Assembly: GCA_902801325.1 (NCBI GenBank)
Contig: CADCHQ010000018.1
Coordinates: forward strand, 1-62,867
DNA: 62,867 bases
Direction: 5' to 3'
Source: an uncultured Bacteroidales bacterium
GTDB taxonomy: Bacteria > Bacteroidota > Bacteroidia > Bacteroidales > Bacteroidaceae
The translations under genes were made by a program, and so were the position numbers. Numbering within the stretch: the stretch's first letter is position 1; each line of letters begins with the position of its first letter. This document shows positions 56,941 to 62,867 of this stretch, piece after piece. Below the pieces are notes generated by a model, which worked only from the letters and a program-made list of their open reading frames with translations, had not been told where the DNA came from and made no database searches.

Positions 56941-58914
56941 ATGAACAAGAATCGTTGCATTCGACACAGCTTCTTCCTTCTTTTCTGCCTGTTCTCCCTG
57001 TCCGTTTTCGCTGAGGATGGCCGTCGGTTGTGGTTGCCAAATCCGAGTGAAGGCAAGGCCGATGTGTCTGGCATCCGTGGTTTGGCTATGGACGAACTGC
57101 GAGCCAACTGGCAGGGTGCTCCCGTAGAGTTGAAACGTCAGAAAGGAATGCCCAAAGAGGGCTATAGAATAACAGCCACTGGCGGACGACTTCAAGTCTC
57201 TGCCACCACCGATGTGGGACTCCTCTATGGTGCCTATCATTTGTTGAGACTGCAACAGACTGAGACCGTGGGCGAGACGATGGATGTGGTGGAACAACCT
57301 GCCTACGAACTGCGTATCCTCGATCATTGGGACAATCCTGACGGAACCATCGAACGCGGCTTCTCGGGTCATAGCATATTCTGGGAAAAACCCAATGGAG
57401 AGGTAATTCGTCAGTATGCACGAGCCAACGCCTCGATAGGCATCAATGGCGCTGTGCTGAACAACGTGAATGCCAAGCCTCAGACCCTCTCATCCGACAA
57501 CCTGAAGCAGGTGAAGTGGATTGCCGACATCCTGCGTCCCTATGGTATTCGTGTCTATCTTTCGGTCAACTTCGCTTCACCCATCCGTTTGGGTGGTTTG
57601 CCCACTGCCGATCCTTTGGACAAGAGCGTCATCGTGTGGTGGAAAAAGAAGGTTGACGAGATCTACCGACTGATTCCCGACTTTGGAGGTTTCTTGGTGA
57701 AGGCAAACTCGGAGGGCGAACCTGGTCCGTGCGACTATGGTCGTAGTCATGCCGAAGGGGCAAACATGTTGGCGAAGGCACTGAAACCTCACAAAGGCAT
57801 CGTCATGTGGCGCACTTTTGTCTATGCTCCCAACGACCCCGACCGTGCCAAGCAAGCCTACAAAGAGTTCCAACCGCTCGACGGGCAGTTCCTCGACAAT
57901 GTCATTCTGCAGGTCAAGAACGGACCTATCGATTTCCAGCCTCGCGAGCCCTATAGTCCGCTGTTTACCAGCTTGAAATCGACACCCGTAATGGCAGAAC
58001 TGCAAATCACGCAGGAGTACCTCGGTGCTGCCAATCACCTGACCTTCCTGGCACCTATGTGGCAGGAGTTCTTCTCCCTTGTGGAACCGTCAACACTGAA
58101 GGCCGTTGCCGGCGTTGCCAATGTGGGTAATAACGTCAACTGGTGCGGTCACCACTTTGCTCAAGCCAACTGGTACGCCTTTGGCCGACTGGCTTGGAAT
58201 CCCAAGCTAACGGCCGAGACCATAGCCCGCGAATGGCTTGCACAGACCTTCACGAACGACAGGCGATTTGTCGATCCCATGACCGAACTGATGGTTCAGA
58301 GCTACGAGACCGTTGTCAACTACATGATGCCACTCGGCCTGCACCACCAGTTTGCCGGAGGCCATCACTATGGTCCCGAACCTTGGTACACAGCCCCAGG
58401 CATACGCAGTGACTGGACACCGGCCTACTACCATCGTGCCGACTCGCTGGGTCTGGGTTTCGAACGCAGTAGTCGGGGCACCGATGCTGTTTCGCAGTAT
58501 CCTCCTTCGCTTCGCGACCTCTACGACGATATCCATACCTGTCCCGAAAAGTATCTCGTTTGGTTCCACCATGTGCCTTGGGATTACAAAATGCAAAGTG
58601 GGCGAACCTTCTGGGACGAACTCTGTCACAAATACGACGAAGGCGTGCGTGGGGCACGTCACATGTTGGCCGTGTGGGACGGCATGATGCCCTATGTCGA
58701 CAGCGAACGATTCTCCGAAGTCCAGCGCAAACTGCGCATCCAAGCCCGCGATGCCGTGTGGTGGCGTGATGCCTGTCTGCTCTATTTCCAGACTTTCTCC
58801 CATCGTCCCATCCCGCAGGATGTGGAGCATCCCGTCCACAACCTCGACGAGATGATGCGCTTCCGCATCAACATCACCAACTACGAGAATCCTCCTTTCG
58901 GATATAGCCGATGA
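56941..58914 (+). CDS. Secreted alpha-glucuronidase (GH67)
   Basis: The 657-aa product has a signal peptide (to about SVFAED, residue 25) and the full GH67 architecture: N-terminal GH20-like beta domain, TIM barrel with the acid E258 in KANSEGEPGP and candidate bases D331 (DFQPREP) and E359 (ELQITQEYLG), then the helical C-terminal domain (GGHHYGPEPW). It removes 4-O-methylglucuronic acid from xylan oligosaccharides. The start is chosen after the promoter box. It lacks the YDLSGRR-type tail. A GH105 gene follows after 49 bp. Confidence 0.93.
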   Translation: MNKNRCIRHSFFLLFCLFSLSVFAEDGRRLWLPNPSEGKADVSGIRGLAMDELRANWQGAPVELKRQKGMPKEGYRITATGGRLQVSATTDVGLLYGAYHLLRLQQTETVGETMDVVEQPAYELRILDHWDNPDGTIERGFSGHSIFWEKPNGEVIRQYARANASIGINGAVLNNVNAKPQTLSSDNLKQVKWIADILRPYGIRVYLSVNFASPIRLGGLPTADPLDKSVIVWWKKKVDEIYRLIPDFGGFLVKANSEGEPGPCDYGRSHAEGANMLAKALKPHKGIVMWRTFVYAPNDPDRAKQAYKEFQPLDGQFLDNVILQVKNGPIDFQPREPYSPLFTSLKSTPVMAELQITQEYLGAANHLTFLAPMWQEFFSLVEPSTLKAVAGVANVGNNVNWCGHHFAQANWYAFGRLAWNPKLTAETIAREWLAQTFTNDRRFVDPMTELMVQSYETVVNYMMPLGLHHQFAGGHHYGPEPWYTAPGIRSDWTPAYYHRADSLGLGFERSSRGTDAVSQYPPSLRDLYDDIHTCPEKYLVWFHHVPWDYKMQSGRTFWDELCHKYDEGVRGARHMLAVWDGMMPYVDSERFSEVQRKLRIQARDAVWWRDACLLYFQTFSHRPIPQDVEHPVHNLDEMMRFRINITNYENPPFGYSR

Positions 58915-58963
58915 GACGAGGACTGCGAGGGTTCGTTAGTTCATAGTGCTGAATACAAAAAAT

Positions 58964-61900
58964 ATGAAAAAACTATTTCCTTATGCTTTGCTTCTGGCGG
59001 TAATCAACGCCAACGCCACTGATTTCAACTTTCGGCTGCGCAACTCACTCGGTTTCCAACGGTCTGCCGAGACAGTCGAAGTAGCCGTGCCCGAAGGCAC
59101 CAATCTCCAAGCTTCTATACTACTCGATGAGAACGGCACGGCTGTACCATTCGAGGCTGTCGGCACCGATGCCATCCGCTTCCGAGCTACCGTAGCACGG
59201 GGCACCACTGCTGGTTACACATTGAGCGACGGCACACCTACGGCTCCGGCCAAGACCACCTATGCAGCCGTGAAGATGCCGACCAACCGAGCCGACATTG
59301 CATGGGAGAACGACCTTTGTGCCTATCGCATGTATTCGAGCGTGCTACTGAAGAATGAGCCGAACACAGCCCAGGGTGTTGACGTATGGTTCAAGAAACG
59401 TGCCACGCCCGTCATCGATGAGATGTATAATCTCTCCAACTATCACAGCGAGAGCCAGTATGGCGTAGATGCCTATTCCGTCAATGGCAAACGCCTCGGA
59501 TGCGGAGGTACGGCAGTGGTCGAGGCAGGTCATTTGATCATGCACGACCCTTACAACACTTGCGAGATTACTCAGCAGGATGCACTCCAGACGGCATTTA
59601 CCCTTAAATATAATAATGTAAAGGCCAATGGGCAGACATATACCAAGACACTGAACATAGAGGCTACGGCCGGTGCACTGCTCAACCGCGCCACAGTACG
59701 TCTCGACGGCCCGGCAGCCACCATACGCCTGGCTGTTGCAGTATATCAGCACACCGACATGACTCATCACGTAGAGGGCGTTGCCTACACCGACGTGCCA
59801 GGCATAGTAGGATGGGCTGAAGCCAAGAGCGAAGGCTCTGTCACCTCGGCCGGCGCACGTTTCTTCCAAGGCGCCTATGTGCCTTCGGAGTTTAATCCCT
59901 CGACAGAGGTAATCGACAATCACCTCTGCCTGGTTGTAGACTATGAGGTAGGCACCGACCTGACCTTCTACTTCGGAGGCGGTTGGAGCATCTTCCCCTC
60001 CGGGCGCTACACGCAGGACGATGAATGGTTTGAGGCCCTCAGCCAGTTCAAGCAGACGGTGGAGAGCCCGCTCATTGTCACCTCCATGACCGAAGTCTTC
60101 AATCGCGACGATATCATGGCCGTCCTTAACACTGTCAACCAGACATGGCAGCAGCGCAATCCCTCACACGGCGACTATTTCTGGAACCGCGCCGTCTACC
60201 ATATCGGTAATATGGAGGCTTACGCCGTAACAGGCGACCAGCAGTACAGCGATTTCTCTACGGCTTGGGCCCAGAAATCCAACTGGTGGGGAGCCAAAGG
60301 CACCAATAAGGACCAATGGCAGTACAAGACCTACGGCGAGGGCGCCAATTGGGTGCTCTTCGGCGACAACCAGGTGTGCTTCCAAGTGTACATCGACCTC
60401 TATAACCTCGACCCTGCCCACGATGCGAAGAAGATTGAACGAGCGCTCGAGGTCATGGGTTATGAAATCTCTACAGAGGAGACCGACTACCTTTGGTGGG
60501 TCGATGGCCTGTTCATGGTAATGCCAATCATGACCAAGCTTTACAACATCACCGGCGACCAGACCTATCTCGACAAGATGTATGCCTACTGGCAGTATGC
60601 CAACTCAATCATGTATGACGACGAGACAGGCCTCTATTTCCGCGACGCCAAATACGTATATCCCAAGCACAAGACCAACAGCGGCAAAAAAGACTTCTGG
60701 GCACGTGGCGACGGATGGATCTTCGCAGCCTTCGCCAAGGTGCTGGCAGACCTGCCCGAGACCGACAGCCATCGCGACGAATACATAGCTTACTACCGAC
60801 GACTCGCTGCTGCATTAAAGACTTGCCAGCAGGAGGAGGGCTATTGGACACGCTCGCTGCTCGATCCCGCCCAAGCGCCGGGCTACGAAACCAGCGGCAC
60901 GGCTCTCAACACTTTTGCCTACGCATGGGGAATCCGCAACGGCATCCTCGACGAGCTCGAATACGGCGAGACGCTCGAGCGCGCTTGGCACTACCTCTCG
61001 ACCATCGCCCTCCAAGAGGACGGTACCGTGGGTTATATTCAACCCATTGGCGAGAACGCCAGTCCCAACACAATCGTCAAGGCTACAGACTACCATGACT
61101 TCGGTGTAGGAGCCTATCTGCTGGCAGCCTCCGAGATGAGCCGTCTGGCCGTAGCCGACCTCGAGCTGCCCAAGCTGCGCATGACTGCAGCTGCGCTCGA
61201 CGGCTCCGACCCGTTCAAACTAACTCTCAGTTTCAACCTCCAACCCAATGCCGACGAAGCTGCCGAGGCTAGTCACTACCTCCTCGACGGCAACCCGCTC
61301 ACGGCCGATGAGATTGAGGTTAATGGTACAGACGTCATCCTCCATCTCACTGATTCCATCGACTACGGCCTTTACCGCCTCAGCGTAGTAGGCCTTCACA
61401 GCGCCGAAGGCGGCGAACTGGCTCAGAACCAACAGCGCACGCTACTTCGCACTGTACCCCTTGACGCCCCCCAGACAGGCATCACCATCACGGCCATCGG
61501 CTCACAGTCGGGCAACCCCTACAGCAATGTCAACGATGGCAAACTCTCCACTCGTTGGAGCCAGGAAGGCACCAACCAATGGATATGCTTCGACCTCAAG
61601 TCGGTGAAGAGTGTATGGGCCATTGACGTGGCATTCTACAATGGCAACACGCGCGTATTCTACTTTAAGGTCCAGACCTCAACCGACAACAAGACTTGGA
61701 CCGACGTCACAGGCAACCTCGTCAGCAGCGGCATGACCAACGAGATGGAGCGCTACCGCTTCGAGCCAACCGAGGCTCGTTACGTCCGTCTGCTGTGCAG
61801 TGGTAATTCCACGAATAAATGGAACAGCCCGACCGAGATCCGTATTCGCTTCGACGAGCCCGACGGAATCAGTGATTTGGCCAACGACGATATGATAGGT

Positions 61901-62005
61901 AACTCATCAGACGATGCAGCCCGCTATGACATCAGCGGCCGTCGCGTCAGCCAGCTCCGCAAGGGAATTTATATCGTAAATGGAAAGAAAGTGTTTGTGA
62001 AATAA
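58964..62005 (+). CDS. Secreted DUF4861-GH105 fusion with F5/8-type C module
   Basis: The 1013-aa product starts at 58964 with a signal peptide. It contains a DUF4861 domain (about 18-375, with AWENDLCAYRMYSS), a GH105-like (alpha/alpha)6 barrel (about 395-730: DYFWNRAVYHIGNMEAY, DYLWWVDGLFMV, DFWARGDGWIFAAFAKVL), a beta domain, a C-terminal discoidin/CBM32-like module (about 830-955) and the tail RYDISGRR...KGIYIVNGKK. GH105 removes unsaturated uronic acids from pectin or related acidic glycans; DUF4861 is often its partner as a separate protein. Together with GH67 it suggests uronic-acid-containing plant polymers. Confidence 0.87.
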   Translation: MKKLFPYALLLAVINANATDFNFRLRNSLGFQRSAETVEVAVPEGTNLQASILLDENGTAVPFEAVGTDAIRFRATVARGTTAGYTLSDGTPTAPAKTTYAAVKMPTNRADIAWENDLCAYRMYSSVLLKNEPNTAQGVDVWFKKRATPVIDEMYNLSNYHSESQYGVDAYSVNGKRLGCGGTAVVEAGHLIMHDPYNTCEITQQDALQTAFTLKYNNVKANGQTYTKTLNIEATAGALLNRATVRLDGPAATIRLAVAVYQHTDMTHHVEGVAYTDVPGIVGWAEAKSEGSVTSAGARFFQGAYVPSEFNPSTEVIDNHLCLVVDYEVGTDLTFYFGGGWSIFPSGRYTQDDEWFEALSQFKQTVESPLIVTSMTEVFNRDDIMAVLNTVNQTWQQRNPSHGDYFWNRAVYHIGNMEAYAVTGDQQYSDFSTAWAQKSNWWGAKGTNKDQWQYKTYGEGANWVLFGDNQVCFQVYIDLYNLDPAHDAKKIERALEVMGYEISTEETDYLWWVDGLFMVMPIMTKLYNITGDQTYLDKMYAYWQYANSIMYDDETGLYFRDAKYVYPKHKTNSGKKDFWARGDGWIFAAFAKVLADLPETDSHRDEYIAYYRRLAAALKTCQQEEGYWTRSLLDPAQAPGYETSGTALNTFAYAWGIRNGILDELEYGETLERAWHYLSTIALQEDGTVGYIQPIGENASPNTIVKATDYHDFGVGAYLLAASEMSRLAVADLELPKLRMTAAALDGSDPFKLTLSFNLQPNADEAAEASHYLLDGNPLTADEIEVNGTDVILHLTDSIDYGLYRLSVVGLHSAEGGELAQNQQRTLLRTVPLDAPQTGITITAIGSQSGNPYSNVNDGKLSTRWSQEGTNQWICFDLKSVKSVWAIDVAFYNGNTRVFYFKVQTSTDNKTWTDVTGNLVSSGMTNEMERYRFEPTEARYVRLLCSGNSTNKWNSPTEIRIRFDEPDGISDLANDDMIGNSSDDAARYDISGRRVSQLRKGIYIVNGKKVFVK

Positions 62006-62068
62006 GACTAAAAGCAATCTATAAAGCCTAAAATCCGCAACAAATAGTGATGTGCTGAGTACAAAAAA

Positions 62069-62104
62069 GAATCAGGAGACGGGAATGCCTCCTGATTCTT
62101 TTCA
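62069..62104 (+). terminator. Terminator after the GH105 gene
   Basis: gaatcaggag and ctcctgattc pair around a 10-nt loop, followed by ttttc. Confidence 0.88.
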
Positions 62105-62162
62105 TTGAGATTATGTCTCAGGGGGAGAGTCCGGGCTTCCTCATTTTTCCCTTTTCACTTTT

Positions 62163-62369
62163 CGCTCGGCACTTGGGACGCTTGCGTAGCTTGCCGGAGC
62201 AAGATTTTTACGATTTTATTTTTAGTAGTTAAGTAGTCAAGGAGTAAAGGAGTAAAGCCGATAGGGCTTGCGAAGAAGCACGAAGCGATAACTCCTTCAA
62301 CTCCCTTATCTCCCATTAGTAGATAAATTCTTAACTCTTAATTCTTCGCTCGGCACTTGTGACGCTTGA
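62163..62369. repeat. Two dispersed-element copies
   Basis: 62163-62204 is a shortened copy (cgctcggcacttgggacgct ... ggagcaaga); 62347-62369 is truncated after gacgcttga. Between them are agtaaagg-type repeats (62225-62255). The region 62006-62446 has no gene. Confidence 0.7.
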
Positions 62370-62391
62370 TTCATTCAAGAACTCTTAACTC

Positions 62392-62425
62392 CTTAAAAGC
62401 CGGCCATTACGGCCGAGCTTTTAAG
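62392..62425. repeat. Strong hairpin next to the right arm
   Basis: cttaaaagc-cggcc pairs with ggccg-agcttttaag around attac. It sits 22 bp inside the inner boundary of the terminal repeat, with no counterpart at the left arm. Confidence 0.6.
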
Positions 62426-62446
62426 TTCGGGTCCCCCAGCCCCCTG

Positions 62447-62548
62447 TCCGCTCTCGTTGATGACGATGGTTTTCTGTCTTCTACCCATTGAGTCGATGAG
62501 TCCGCATTTTGCGGAGTCATCTTTCTCAACATGTTTTGCAAGAGCGTC
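62447..62548 (-). pseudogene. BRO-N relic, right copy
   Basis: Encodes DALAKHVEKDDSAKCGLIDS then MGRRQKTIVINESG on the minus strand. It keeps one residue more of the motif than the left copy and has fewer departures from the BRO-N pattern (KHVEKDD versus KYVEKYD). It too ends exactly after INES(G). Confidence 0.5.
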
Positions 62549-62867
62549 CACCCTAAAGAACTGTTTTCGTGGTAATTCTTCACTCTTTTTATCACTTTTC
62601 GGCACACACTTTACCCCATTTTTAATCATGTTTTAAGGGAAGTCCCTCCCATTCGGGGGAGGGATTTAGGGAGAGGGGCCTTAGGTTGCGCCTTGGGGCG
62701 GAGCCCAATTTCTTCGATGAAATGGGCGTTTTTGAAAAATTTATAGGCAACAGATTTTTTAGGAAATACATCATTTTACTACATTACTACATACTACATT
62801 ACTACATTAAGGATTTCGACCCCTTGGAATGGGGTTGCTTCCTAAAGCTTATTATATATTATAATAA
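62447..62867 (-). repeat. Right arm of terminal inverted repeat
   Basis: Reverse complement matches 23-432. Its variable slots hold a tactaca/ttactaca tandem (62775-62808) and a different GC-rich hairpin (62641-62700). The window ends in the loop of the AT hairpin. Confidence 0.85.

Noticed and set aside
62240..62290. Further array-B-like unit near the right end
   Set aside because: ccgatagggcttgcg resembles an array-B core, but only one unit is visible and no pitch can be tested.

Overview
The window reads as chromosomal DNA of a gut or oral Bacteroidales bacterium, most likely Prevotella-like. The evidence is: TAnnTTTG promoter boxes instead of E. coli-type -10 boxes, weak or absent Shine-Dalgarno sequences, a FeoA-FeoB fusion with a Cys-rich partner peptide, and many secreted proteins ending in a YDLSGRR...KGIYIxNGRK tail typical of Prevotellaceae surface enzymes. 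No rRNA, CRISPR array, transposase or intact phage module is visible.

Layout. Positions 1-432 and 62447-62867 are the two arms of a diverged inverted repeat of about 410 bp that brackets the window; each arm carries the same truncated BRO-N-like peptide relic. Inside the arms: a secreted M60-like metalloprotease (771-4121); a housekeeping block yceD-rpmF-fabH-era (4286-7042); a GH30 enzyme (7196-9694) and der (9729-11042); a divergent iron region in which a YtfE/RIC-like hemerythrin-LuxR regulator (11664-12638, minus) faces porin, imelysin lipoprotein, di-heme oxidoreductase, second porin and cytochrome c lipoprotein (12857-19048); RidA-like, PBP4 and PI-PLC-like genes; feoAB plus its small partner (23788-26291, minus); a four-gene minus operon (27294-29683) of thioredoxin-fold lipoprotein, FKBP, unknown and NUDIX genes; pnp; a membrane protein with a small wHTH regulator; fumarase; SuhB; XerD; GH95; the lipid-transport genes lptB and mlaEF; a GH18-GH29-secreted protein operon (45706-51508, minus); tRNA-Leu; an S41 peptidase, a DUF3316 protein and parC-like; and finally GH67 and a DUF4861-GH105 fusion.

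How they work together. The secreted enzymes (M60, GH18, GH29, GH95, GH30, GH67, GH105) suggest a forager of host mucin or N-glycans and of plant hemicellulose or pectin. Iron handling is doubled: ferrous uptake by FeoAB, and an imelysin/heme-protein cluster next to a putative di-iron regulator.

The most unusual content is between genes. Three arrays (14210-14319, 19055-19296, 26384-27196) keep a 22-bp pitch although individual units are strongly diverged. Most units carry a partly palindromic core related to ACCTAAGG or ACCTAGGT. The largest has 37 units over 813 bp with one 1-bp slip. All three lie beside iron genes. Other spacers hold private arrays of 7-, 8- or 9-bp units, and a 7-bp type also encodes the linker of three secreted proteins. 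A GC-rich palindromic element of the CCCTCCCC...GGGGAGGG type has entered coding regions in frame several times. A dispersed element of about 50 bp, a triplicated tRNA 3' end and copied gene shards (lptB tail, a possible TlpA fragment) complete the picture. All calls come from reading the sequence; no database search was run.
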